This document shows positions 19,483 through 30,609 of a stretch of DNA of 64,000 bases, piece after piece; positions within the stretch are counted from its first letter, which is position 1; each line of letters opens with the position of its first letter. Under the pieces are notes generated by a model. The model had not been told where the DNA came from. It worked only from the letters and a program-made list of their open reading frames with translations, and searched no databases. The stretch lies in contig CM012955.1 of assembly GCA_000181795.3 (NCBI GenBank), positions 1,708,098 through 1,772,097 of the forward strand. Reading direction: 5' to 3'. Made by a program: the position numbers and the translations under genes. Source of the DNA: Trichinella spiralis (Eukaryota > Nematoda > Enoplea > Trichinellida > Trichinellidae).

Positions 19483-22400
19483 ATGGAAAGCGGAAGTCAA
19501 GTTGAAATGTCCTCTTTGCGCACAATCGCTGATGAAGCAAGTGCCAATACTTCGCGGCATCTTTCCAGTCATGGCAGAATGTCCACATTAAGTGGAACGC
19601 ATTCTCAGCCTGCGTCATCAGTGCAAACTCAGCAGGTAGATTGGTTGTTGTTATTGGCTTTTTTTAATAAAAATATTTAATTAAATATGATAAAAATGTG
19701 CAAAACGTAGACATCCGTCCCTAGAGTGGTCATAGTGGCATCGGGACAATTTAATGATAATAATTTGGAAAGAAGTTCCGTCAGCCATCATCGCCCAATT
19801 GGCAGTGCCGAAATTGGTGCGCATCCAATTTCGAACAGGTTGGTGTGCATCGAATTTTAGCTTGAGATTTTTTATTTAATCGAATCGATTGGAAATTCGT
19901 TTAACAATATTAGCACTCGCCGGAATCATGTCACCACTGGAATGACCACAAGAGCCGCGAGTAATCAAGCGAGACAAATTGTGATCATGCAACAGCCGGC
20001 ATCTTCCGCTTCTGCAGTGCAACGAGATTCCGTTAACAGTCAGACAATCACGCTCACAGGTAGTTAGTTATAGTTGGTATTTTTTTGTGAATACTGTAGT
20101 TGATGCAAATTTTTTTTCAAATAATTCTCCAGTATCCGATGACGATGGGCGACAAGAAACTCGAGCAGTTTACCCTGTGCAATACATGGGGAATAGCCAA
20201 CATTCTGCTGGTGAAATGCTTTATTCATCTTCAGAGAGTCCAAATGCTCATGAATTGCAGTAAGAATTTCAATAATTTTTAGTTTAAATAATTTCAATTG
20301 ATCAACTATTTTCACATGGGTGAATTGTTGTTTTATTTTCTTTTTTCATATCATTAATTTCATACAAAATGTACAATTTCCAATTGCAATTGTTGTACAT
20401 GTATAGAGATAGAAGAAGTATGTTTTGACTGTTTAGGATGATAATTATTTTTGAAAAAGAAATGAAAAACGTTTGCTGCAATGATGTAGAAATGACTGGT
20501 GAAATTCGGGTGAAGTAATTTTCCGAGGGGTTTATTTATTATTCGGTTACCTTAGGAGCGAATACGTTTCTAAGGTGCAGGAACAAAGGTTACCATGAAA
20601 ACAGGCAAAGCATATCATGACGTTATTAAACTTTACTTTCTTGTGGGTTACGACTAAGAAAGCGCACAAAACACGGATGTAAATTGTAAAAATAAAATTG
20701 TAGCAGCAATATTATTTTCACACCCAGAGCTGAATTCTGCAATTATTGGTTTTTTTTGTTTAAGAACCAATTCACAGTATGCAATTTTTTCAAATGACGG
20801 TGGTTACAGTTCTCAATTAGGAAGTTATTTTCCTCAACAACAACAGCAACAGGTAGGTGTATTGGGTTAGTCTTTGTATAGAAATGAACAAAATAGCATT
20901 GCTGTTTTAGGGATCTTATCAGCAGAGTGAGTTGAGTTCACCGCCGTCGACGTTTGTCATTCAGTCGGATAGTGTACAGCAACGTCACGGCACAGCGACA
21001 AGCGGTTCAGTTGTAGCCGAAGATACGTCAGCTCAGCAGCTCAGCCATACGACCAGGGCATCGCCAGCAACGGTAATTTTTCAATCACACACACACAAAG
21101 GGAGAGGGAGATCCGTTACCAGTTGCCTAATAACAGTATCCCAGGGTACTTACTGTTGGCATTTTTGGCAAAGCAGCGGCAAGTCGATTATTGTCACTTG
21201 CGCTTGTCGTTGCTTTCCTGGATACTTTGTAAACAATCTTATTGCTATGACGTTGTTCACGACTATGTTGTCAACTATTGTCATGGCAAAGTGTCAACAC
21301 TGTTCTTGAACAGCATGCCTACAGTTTGCAATGATCGACTTTTGTTTGCACCAATCGGACGAGAATTGGATTTCAATTTCAATTGTTCATTGTATATTGC
21401 AGATTCACTGGCTTCTGCAAAATTACGAAACTGCCGAAGGTGTATCACTTCCACGTTGCACATTGTACAGTCACTACGTGAAACACTGTACAGAGCACAA
21501 GCTTGATCCGGTCAATGCAGCTTCGTTTGGCAAATTGATCCGTTCGGTATTTCTCGGCCTGCGTACCCGTCGTCTTGGAACTCGGTTAGACGCTCGGTTC
21601 TCGGATGATTTGCAATTTATTTGCATACAAATCATCCATCTTATCTTATCTTATCTGATCTGATCGTGTAATTGTTTGTCTAGTGGAAATTCCAAGTATC
21701 ATTATTACGGTATTCGAATGAAGCCCGATTCACCGCTGAACCGTTTCAACGAAGAGAACATGATGACCAGCAGCCGTCAACAACAACATCCTACTCCATC
21801 GAATAAAAGGTGTGGCTTTTTTGTTTTGTTTTTCAGGTTGTGTTTTTTCATAATTTTCAAATTTTTTTCAGAATTGCTCGTGCCCAGTCGGTGAATTCAG
21901 TTATCTACAGTACGACTGGCGAAGTATCAGCACGGCAACACGTTATCAATCAAGAACGATCGAATCAATCTATTCCAAATCCACCTACTGGCTCTGGACC
22001 GTTCGAAACGGTCGAAAATGTACCTTCAAAATTGGACATCCAACGTCAGTATCTGGGCGCCGGAATGGTGCCGAACGTGATGCCTCCAATTTTGAAAGTT
22101 GCGGACTTGGATCAACTCGACTTACAAGTGGAACATGCGGAAACATTTTTCGCCCGATACAGGCTTCATTGTCGTGTACAAATGACCAGTTTTTGTTTTT
22201 TTTAAAAAAATGGACATTTCAATTATTTCGAACAAATTATTATTTTAAAATTGCTTTTTAGGATTTGTTGAACGTTTTTCGAAATGTCAATTTTACAGAA
22301 GTCGACTTGTTGTGGCGTTGTTTTTGGATGACTGCAGGTCCATTGAATACCATTACTGATGTTTCGGATAGCAGGTCAATTTGATTCATTCATTGAATTC

Positions 22401-24208
22401 GATCATTATTTTATACCATTCCATTTTCAGCCCTGCTAGCGGTTTGACACGTGGACAATTGTACAATTTGTGTTCAATGAAACCAATTCTTGAATATATA
22501 CGAGAAATGGATTGTCAATTTTATCAAGTTGTCGTCAATGTTCTCATTACTAATATTTTGAAGCCAATTCCAAGTATTTCAAGAACAATTGACCCAATTA
22601 TTGTTTAGATTTAATTAACATCTTTTCTTCCATCTTGTAGCCATGTTGACCCAGTCGATAAGAAATTTTGCCAAACAGCTCGAACCGACATTATCCGCAG
22701 TACTTGAAGATGTTCCCGAAGAATTGTTCAACGTCAAAGTGAGTGGGATGTAAAGGTGGGGGAGTGGTTTTCGTACCAAATGCTGCTCTCTCGCCTGCTT
22801 TTCAACCGGCAACCGTTGCCTAGTGATACCGTATAAATGATGCTAATTGGAATTGTCGCTTTTTGACCATTTAGCTCGACGCGGGCAGATCGTTCGGTCA
22901 AATTTTGCGACGCTACACCGGCCTGAATCACATGGCCCAAGCGGCACGCGGTGTTTTACAAAATTCATCCCAGATGAATCAAATGTTCGCCGATTTTAGT
23001 CGTGTCGAATTTCCAAACGTTCTGGTATTGAAATTCGTCGTCGGTTGGTGTTGAAAATTTTTGAATATGCAAATTTGTTCAAATAATTTCAGGAACAAGC
23101 CGGATGGGTTTGTTTTTGCGACGCGAACTTTGTCCAACAAATTGCAACCGAATTCAAAACTATACTGCAGAGCAACAAAACTTTGGAACAGTGGGTCGAA
23201 TGGCTCCACGCGGTCGTCGATCGTTGTTTGCCTTCTCATACTAGGCAAGATATTTTCCAGTTGGAAAAAGAATCGCGAAAATTTCTACTCAACTGGTCAT
23301 TTTACACGTATGCGGATGCTATTTATAAAAATTTCACATTTCATTGAATAAATTTCTGTACAATTTATTCTAGTTCGACGATCATGCGTGAATTGACATT
23401 GCGAAGTGCACCATCGTTCGGCTCGTTTCATCTTATTCGACTTCTTTTCGATGAACTGCTATTTTATATTATTGAACAACGAATCGCATCCGCCGTCGGA
23501 CAACCAGCAGTGGCAATTTCAACTCGGGTGAGAATAATTTTTCTTTTTTTCTAATTTGAATTCAATTTTTAAATTTAACAATTTCAGAATTACAGACAAC
23601 GACTTTTGGTCAACACCAGCCTCGGACACAACAGTGGAGGAGAATATATGGGCAGTGAACAGCAGCAGCAGCAACAGCAACAACAACAACAACAACAACA
23701 GTACGACAATTGTCAACTGACCGGTGCAACGCAGATGAATATCAGGTTGAATTTTCAGCTGCCAGATACTACAGTATCCAACGGCAATTTGATGCACGGA
23801 ATTGTTCCGTGTGCTGTTGTGGAACAGCAGCAGACATGTTCGCCGACGGCAATTGGTGTCGTCACTGAAGAACAACAATATTTGGCCGGACAATCGTCGT
23901 CGTCTTCATCGTCGTCTGCGTCGTCGTCGTCTGTACAATATTACGTTTCAGCCATCGACCCGACCACGCCCCTGTTGAACAATCCGGATCCCAACGCCGT
24001 CCTCAACGGAACCCACTGCATTAATGAACCACCGTCCCAGTCGGCCAGCCTTATCAATCTATCGGCTACCGGTTACAGTTCAGAAAATCAAGTTCAATTG
24101 CCGACTGAGGACGACGGCGCGGCGGCGACCTCTCTGCTGTACCTCTGCTCCGACGGTGATGTAAAGCCAATGGCCAAGAAGACAAAAACCGATACCGTCA
24201 CCATATGA
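19483..24208 (+). CDS. RFX: RFX-family transcription factor (RFX1-3 / DAF-19 type)
   Basis: Sixteen exons, all phase-consistent: 19483-19635, 19711-19838, 19914-20059, 20133-20259, 20765-20852, 20911-21072, 21403-21584, 21684-21809, 21872-22175, 22262-22374, 22431-22573, 22641-22738, 22875-23024, 23093-23307, 23374-23527 and 23588-24208, totalling 969 aa. Exons 7-8 encode the winged-helix DNA-binding domain almost unchanged from vertebrates (WLLQNYETAEGVSLPRCTLY, then LDPVNAASFGKLIRSVFLGL and GNSKYHYYGIRMKPDSPLNR). The B, C and dimerisation regions follow in exons 9-15 (YRLHCRDLLNVFRNVNF, FCDANFVQQIATEFKTIL). The N-terminal region is Ser/Gln-rich. The last exon has a glutamine run (about 23660-23702) and a Ser run. 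RFX1-3/DAF-19 proteins bind X-boxes and switch on ciliary genes; in nematodes DAF-19 is the master regulator of sensory cilia. The 505-nt intron 4 contains an X-box and may hold an internal promoter, as known for daf-19. Confidence 0.97.
20589..20602 (+). promoter_or_regulatory. X-box in RFX intron 4
   Basis: GTTACCATGAAAAC satisfies the nematode X-box consensus RYYNYYWTRRNRAC at all fourteen positions. It lies in the 505-nt intron between exons 4 and 5, the longest intron of the gene, upstream of the exons for the DNA-binding domain. The position suggests an internal, self-regulated promoter for a shorter isoform; that is inference. Confidence 0.5.
22808..22820. promoter_or_regulatory. Everted RFX half-sites in RFX intron 12
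   Basis: GGCAACCGTTGCC is a perfect palindrome about a central C. It is made of two RFX half-sites arranged tail to tail, the opposite orientation to a standard X-box. It lies in the intron at 22739-22874. It could bind RFX weakly or be chance. Confidence 0.25.
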
Positions 24209-25114
24209 ATGGGCATTTGAACCAAAAAAAACATCCACCACTATTATTGACAAGCAAGCGTGATTTTTTTTCCTGTTTTCTTTTTCTGCGCATTATTCAT
24301 CCTACTGTCATCAACCGGCCGGATAATTCAATTCAACTTCACAATCCACATTCTACTTGTGGGATTATTTATTTTTTTTACTATTTTACATATTTTACCT
24401 ATACATACATTTATATATATATATTTTTTCCATTTCGAAATTTTCTTTTATTCATTTTTTTTTCCAGTGGGCCAAAACTGTATTTTACTGTATGTTTTTG
24501 TACTACTGTCGTTGTTGTCGTCATTTTCCCATAACGATATGGTTGGTAGTGTTGTTTATCAATCAATTTTCCATGCTTTATCCTCTCTTTCTTCTTTAGC
24601 TTTTATTTTTTTGCTTATTGTTTTTTCTTTCTCTTTGCATCCAAACGCCGTCTTGCTCCCGGTAAAGCAACACAATAAGGCCAACTTTTCAAAAAAAAGT
24701 GAACAGTTTTGCACATGCTGCTGATTTGAATGATCAATAATTTCGTCCGGTGTGGCCAGCAACGAAAGCTTGTTCGTACGCTTTATTTTTATTTATCATC
24801 TTTTTGACTGATGTACATGTATATATATATTCGTTTGTAATACCATTTTGCAACGCAACATTTAACAAATAAAAGTGAGCTTTACTTTACAAATGTTACA
24901 ATACAAAATGTTTAATCTAATCATTTTCTTCACCAAGATAGGTGCGATTGTCGTTGAATCGTGGGCAGCATATTGAAAACTGTCAATAACATTTTGATCA
25001 TCTTCAGCTTGATTATCACAGTAATAAAAGTTAAAATTTCACACAGTCACTGTACCAATGTGTAATGACATTAATCACGTAAAAACTCGATAATTTCTCT
25101 CTACGCAGTTCAGA
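24209..25114. other. 3' UTR and spacer between convergent RFX and NUP35
   Basis: T-rich sequence with a TA tract near 24412-24425. An AATAAA at 24868-24873 is the likely RFX polyadenylation signal, giving a 3' UTR of roughly 680 nt. Hydrophobic frames at 24205-24724 reflect the T-richness and are not coding. No gene was seen before the NUP35 stop. Confidence 0.6.
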
Positions 25115-26372
25115 TTATTGGAAAAAAGCACGATAAATTTTTCGCAGCAGACCTTCATTGGCGTCTTCTTCGTAATCAAAATTTACCTGAAACAAATTGC
25201 ATAAATTATAATATTGTTTCAAACACGAACCTCGATTTACATCTTCTACGTTGCAACTGTCTGCAAGTGGACGGATTGCTTTCGCAGGACGTGAAGTAAC
25301 GTTAGCGATGCTACATTTGCTGATGCTCGTAGCTGGTCGTTTCGCTTCCGAAATGAACGACCGACCAACACAAGAACGAAACGAGCGTGGCTTCAACGCT
25401 GCCTGAACTCCTCCTTTGATATCACGACTTCCAATTTTGTTCATTTTTGCCATCAACCTTGTAATAACACTCTAAAATTAGAAAAACAAATATTCATTTC
25501 AATTTTTAATAATAATAATAACAATCCTGATCATACTTCATTTGTGCACTTTTCCACTCCAACTTTGACATTATCAAAAAAGATATGCCCGCTTTTGCTC
25601 ACCGCTATTTCCGCTTGTAAGGCGGTTTTGTACAAAATGTACATCCAATTTCCAACAGTTGAATACTTCAAATAAATACATTTCATTGCAAAATTTGTAA
25701 GCAATAATCAAAATAAAAAAGAAAATCAAAATACTTCGTAAGAGCAAACTTCACCACAATTGGAAAACTCCTCCAAAATACTCGGAGCTACCTCCTTATC
25801 AAACCCATACACCGTTACACAACTAGTGCTCATTTCTGTTCCATGTGAGCTACTGAATTGTGCAAAAATGGTAGGATTAAAATTTTCACACTGCTATTGA
25901 ACAACAAAAAACATACAAAAGACCACTGTTTGATGCGTCGGATCGGAAGAAAGTTGAATTACGCCAAGAACCATCGTCAGAATCGGACGATTCGTCGGAC
26001 GGTTGAAGCGATGCATGCGACGAAATTCCACAAGATTTATTCATGCTGGGTTTCAGCGCTGGAACGTCGAACGACGAAAACATACCTTCAGCCAACGATT
26101 TCACCGGAGGGCCAAAAGATGCATCGTTCAATGAACAAGGAACACCGTACAGAGCACCATTCAGTGAGTTATTTGGTTTCTCTTCAACAATCGGTTCAGG
26201 ATTAGGTAGAGTTGGAGATGTGGGCACTTCTTTCTAAATAGCACCATAAGTATGTAAATCAACATTACAAAAAAATACTTACAACTGGAGTAGAAGTTCG
26301 CAGTCCCAACAAAAATGGTGGTAAATGCGAAGGAGCAGAACGGTCATTTTTATTTTCCTTCGGCGTATGCAT
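25115..26372 (-). CDS. NUP35: Nucleoporin NUP35/Nup53 (MPPN RRM protein)
   Basis: Six exons starting with ATG at 26372: about 26372-26284, 26233-25915, 25860-25744, 25665-25537, 25468-25240 and 25187-25115, about 318 aa (human 326). The N-terminus has the conserved PPFLLGLRTSTPV. A Ser/Pro-rich linker follows. The Nup35-type RRM then runs through CVTVYGFDKEVAPSILEEFS, YSTVGNWMYILYKTALQAEI and SGHIFFDNVKVGVEKC. The C-terminal segment ends with RPLADSCNVED and a short amphipathic helix (GLLRKIYRAFF) like the membrane-binding tail of Nup53. In animals it is an inner-ring nucleoporin that links Nup155 and Nup93 to the pore membrane; the C. elegans counterpart is NPP-19. The last intron is open in frame, so an unspliced reading would add residues. 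Low overall identity is normal for this family. Confidence 0.85.
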
Positions 26373-27570
26373 GGCCAAGCAGAAACTTCAAAAAAGAAAA
26401 TTATACAAATTTTTCCAACTAAAAACGGTAGCAAGCTCAAAAATCCCTATTTTTAATTTTGACTCAGCCAAAGTAAGCAGTACTGAATCAAATCAAAATC
26501 AAGCACATCCCCTGTATTATATATATACACCATCATCACAGAAATCTTAGCTACTACTCAACAGTACAGCATCTGGATTGAAAGTAACGTAAAAATTGAT
26601 ATATAATTAAATATATCATTATATGAATAAAAAAGACAAATATTTCAGTGAAGAAAAAATTACCAAAAATCAATGAAACAAATACAACTACCCAAAGACA
26701 GTACTTTAATTGCACAGAAAAAGAAAATGAAGTACCAATTACAGTAAAAATATTAAACATTAATTCAAAAAATATATTTATTGATATAAAATAAAGTTAA
26801 ATAATAAAAAATAAAATATAATTAATATAATAATAAATTAATAATAAGATTAATAATCGACATTAAGAAGTATTACCAGAGATAAATGAAAAGTAAGAAA
26901 CATTCAAATAGTAAAAATCCTTTTCTTAAAGTTTTCTTTCTTGAAACAATTATTTGATAAATAAATGTTTCTAAATCTAAAATTCTTATTATAATTACAA
27001 TTATTGTTTTTTTAAATACTGCTGAAAAGTAATTACTTATAATCCACAATTACCTGAGGATTCTTGAGAATTTCCAATCTTTCCTTACTACATAATGACC
27101 GCAGCAGAACATGGGCATAGCAAGCAATGTTCCTTCTATCCATATTAAATCGAATAATTAGTCTTTGACAGACGTATTTAATAAACACAGTGTTGCATGT
27201 TGTAGGAGAAATATTTACGTAATTAGGGAAAATAAAAAACATACTTACAATTATAATGATGACGTACATAGCATATGAAAAATAAATGTTGATAAACAGA
27301 GAATAATGATAATAATAATATTTATACAATAATAAAGGTTTATGTTGACTTGAATCAAATTATTTCTCGGGTGTTCATTTAAATAAAATATTTAAAAATA
27401 GTTTTAAAATAAATAATACATATAAAATATTATTATGTATAAATAATTCAATATTTTTTCTAGCAATTTTTAAATACAATACAGTAAATTTTCCTGTCAC
27501 TTCCACATTTTATTGGAACTTGATTTACGTACTGTAATCAGGAAACATTGAGTCAAATTGAGTTGCTACT
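26373..27570. other. AT-rich spacer between NUP35 and CLPTM1L
   Basis: Very AT-rich, with many TAATAA and ATATA runs (26760-26860 is almost pure A+T). The only segment with balanced composition is the possible mini-gene at 27003-27143. The last 200 bases are probably the CLPTM1L promoter. No repeat element was recognised. Confidence 0.5.
27003..27143 (-). CDS. Possible 36-aa mini-gene or isolated first exon (doubtful)
   Basis: ATG at 27143 opens MDRRNIACYAHVLLRSLCSK, followed by ERLEILKNPQ, a balanced and possibly helical sequence in otherwise extremely AT-rich DNA. The exon ends at 27054 with CAG before GTAATT. A TTTTCAG 32 nt later would join QYLKKQ and a stop, giving 36 aa. A 32-nt intron is unusually short, so the exon may instead splice to something I cannot see. 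I recognise no family. The Arg/Leu-rich helix recalls small mitochondrial assembly factors in flavour only. Confidence 0.3.
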
Positions 27571-29196
27571 ATGCGCTGCTCTTTTGTTTTAGACATTTTG
27601 AGTGGAATTTTTTTATTATATGCCGCATATTGCGTATATGTATTCAGTGAAATTTTATTTCCTGAAAAATGCGTTCCAAAGCCTGGAAGTCGACGCCCAT
27701 CATTGGCATGCTTACGAAGCGAACTCGAAGCCGATCAGTATCATAATCTGCAGCTGCGTGTTTATACCTCATTATCTAAAAGAAATTCCAAACTTATCAG
27801 CGAAGTTTTGCGAATTGAAAATTTTTCGATGAATACATATTACAATGAATTGGTCGAGATCCCTGTGCCTATCAAAACACGAAAGAATGGTTCATTGTGG
27901 CTGCACTCTTTCCTCATGCCTCCCAGCAACGTAACCATACCATTCAGTGGAGAATGGCATTTGGTGCAGACGGCGAAGATGACAACTTATGCGCCTAGGA
28001 AGCAGGAAAAGTATCTTTTGGAAACCACTGTGAACAACTCATCCGAAGAGTATAAGGAAATTGTCACCCACTTTCGAACGAAGTTAGTGTTGCGCGGTGT
28101 TGGAGAACCATTTTCTTTTGTCATGAGAAAATTGCCAAATGAATTTAATAGTATTTTCAAAATAACAGATCGAAATCGGTATTATCCTTTATTTTATGTG
28201 GATTATTTGGCTTTTACAGAAGATAATTTGCAAGAGATCAGTGTAAATACTTCTCGCATTAATATTACCGTGGTTTATTATCCGACATCCGTTGGTCACT
28301 TGAGAATGTTGATATCGGTGCGAGATGCTTTGAGACAGATGAAAGAAATGGGCCTTGGTAGGGTCGACATTGATATGATTGTAGGCATATTGCAAGAAGA
28401 TCATCTTGGTTTGCTTTTCTTCGGTTTTGCTGTTGCAATACTTCATTCAGTGTTAGATTTTTTGGCTTTGAAAAGTGATGTAAGTTTTTGGCGTGGTCAA
28501 AAATCAATGGTTGGAGTTTCTCGACGTACTCAAGCGTTGCGTATGTTCAGTGAAGTGGTGATATTTTTTTATTTGATCAACAACAAAGCAGGCTTCTTAG
28601 TTTGGCTTCCAGTTTTTGTTGGAATGCTTATTGATGTTTGGAAATTGGCAAAATGTTTTAAGTTCCAAATACGACGTGTTGGTTGGCGTTTTGAATGTTC
28701 ATTTGCTGAGATTTCATCGGAAGAATCCGAAACTGACGAAATCGATAAATTAGGAATGAAATATTTGATGTACGTTATGGCACCGTTTTCTGTTGTAGGA
28801 GCAGGTTACAGTCTTATTTACATAACACACAGAAGCTGGTATGGTTGGTTGTTGGAATCATTAGCGAATGCAGTCTATGTTATAGGATTTTTGTTGATGT
28901 TGCCGCAAGTATTTTTGAACTACAAATTGAAAACAGTAGCACATTTGCCATGGAAAGCATTTATGTACAAAGCTTTCAATACGTTCATTGATGACGTCTT
29001 TGCGTACATTTTCAAAATGCCGACAAGTCATAGATTAGCTTGTTTTCGAGATGATATTGTTTTCTTGATATATCTCTACCAACGTTGGCTCTATCCAGTT
29101 GATAAGCGTCGTACGAATGAATTTGGAATAAGCTACGATGACGATCCACGTACGTCATACAGGAAATCAGCGAAAACGAAATCCAAAGCAGAATGA
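27571..29196 (+). CDS. CLPTM1L: CLPTM1L-like multi-pass ER membrane protein
   Basis: Intronless 541-aa frame (human CLPTM1L is 538 aa) from ATG at 27571. It has an N-terminal signal-anchor (FVLDILSGIFLLYAAYCVYV) and a large lumenal domain with PVPIKTRKNGSLW and several N-glycosylation sequons. Membrane segments begin near residue 275 (FFGFAVAILHSVLDFLAL). The C-terminal block is nearly invariant: VAHLPWKAFMYKAFNTFIDD, FKMPTSHRLACFRDDIVFLI and YQRWLYPVDKRR. It matches CLPTM1L rather than CLPTM1 in length and tail. Human CLPTM1L (CRR9) scrambles glucosaminyl-phosphatidylinositol across the ER membrane for GPI-anchor synthesis; CLPTM1 instead affects GABA-A receptor trafficking. The Lys-rich end (SAKTKSKAE) is ER-retention-like. 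Confidence 0.93.
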   Translation: MRCSFVLDILSGIFLLYAAYCVYVFSEILFPEKCVPKPGSRRPSLACLRSELEADQYHNLQLRVYTSLSKRNSKLISEVLRIENFSMNTYYNELVEIPVPIKTRKNGSLWLHSFLMPPSNVTIPFSGEWHLVQTAKMTTYAPRKQEKYLLETTVNNSSEEYKEIVTHFRTKLVLRGVGEPFSFVMRKLPNEFNSIFKITDRNRYYPLFYVDYLAFTEDNLQEISVNTSRINITVVYYPTSVGHLRMLISVRDALRQMKEMGLGRVDIDMIVGILQEDHLGLLFFGFAVAILHSVLDFLALKSDVSFWRGQKSMVGVSRRTQALRMFSEVVIFFYLINNKAGFLVWLPVFVGMLIDVWKLAKCFKFQIRRVGWRFECSFAEISSEESETDEIDKLGMKYLMYVMAPFSVVGAGYSLIYITHRSWYGWLLESLANAVYVIGFLLMLPQVFLNYKLKTVAHLPWKAFMYKAFNTFIDDVFAYIFKMPTSHRLACFRDDIVFLIYLYQRWLYPVDKRRTNEFGISYDDDPRTSYRKSAKTKSKAE

Positions 29197-30609
29197 ATGG
29201 ATTTTTTATTGGTTTTATTGCATTTAAGGTTGGTTATTTGCTCATATTAAAACGTGGTTTTGCGAGAATGTTTGTGTATTATAGTTGTTATTTGTTACTT
29301 TTTTTATTCAACCAATAGTAATGATAAAAAAATAACATTTTCAAAACGAATTACAAATTATATGTTCCTAAGCATGCATTTTTGCATATTAATTATGAAT
29401 TGGTTGGCAGTGGAACATTGTTTAACGCGTCAACACGTTTCATCAAGGGATATCTGTGTTTGTTTAAATCGAGATTGTTTGCTAGATACTGATGAAAATT
29501 ATTCATTTCGATAAAAATCTATAATACTGAACGCTTTGTTTAATGATAAATGAATTATTTGCTAAGCATACTGTATGAAATGTTTAAAATTCGCTTTTTT
29601 CATCGGAAAGTAACATAGTATTTTATGTTACGTGCATCAAAATCGAATAAATTTTCAATATGCTTTTTAAACTAATATATGAAATGAAATAAGTAAATAT
29701 GGTTGCCTTTTAAAGTGAATTATCAATAGTGGTGGAAATTTAAAAATCGATTTGAAATATTACAGACGTTAAGTATAATAAAATAATATATTGAAAACAA
29801 AAATATTCGTATTTTAATTTTAATCGAACATATTTATAAATTAATCCAAAGTTAATTTAAATTCGATCAGTTGCGCATGAAATATTAAAAATTCCCTTTT
29901 CAAAAGAATTTAATTATATACACGCAAAAGTATAAACAAAATAATAAATTTACATATTTTATTTTATATGTTTTGTAATAAAAAAATGCATTGATCGGCT
30001 AACTGAATTTTTAATACTTAAAAGTTGTTTGAACTTGCATAAAAATTATTTACTGTAGCTTTGCCCGTCTTCTTGGTTATTGTTTATTTTTACAATTTAA
30101 CATTGTTGCAATAAAATAAAAATTCTAATTTGCAAAAATAAACAAAAAATCCTCATAATTATATATAATGTCTCAAAAATGAATATTCTTTAAAAAAATC
30201 AATTCTGTTAAGTGCATATTCAGTTTCATTGAAATGCTAATCAAAATGAATAATTGAATAATTTGTTTTTATTACTTTGAACTGTCTTTTCAACCTATAT
30301 TTATGTTCTGCATGCTGACGAGCTGTACTCTTATTTGAAACTATATTTTTTTTATCATTTTTGAAGAATAAGTTATTTTGCGTTTTATTTACTACAGTAA
30401 CGTCATTTTCGAACACATTTTTACTTGAAAAGAAATGCGATGATATAACTTTTAATTGCGGTATGTACTTTTTATTTCACCCAGCAGTCTCTTGATTATT
30501 GTTATAATTATACATTGAGTTAATTTATTTTCTATTGAACTGTTTGCGAATTTTTATTTTAATGCTTTATATTTTAGTTGATTTGCTGAAATTTGTTAAG
30601 GTGAAAGAA
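29197..30609. other. Intergenic region between CLPTM1L and the RING gene
   Basis: AT-rich spacer of about 1.4 kb between two plus-strand genes, with several AATAAA signals (for example near 29645 and 29778). The frame at 29254-29514 is 3' UTR with no codon bias. No repeat, RNA gene or conserved segment was seen. Confidence 0.5.

Noticed and set aside
24205-24724. Overlapping hydrophobic plus-strand frames after RFX
   Set aside because: Composition simply mirrors the T-rich 3' UTR. No codon bias.
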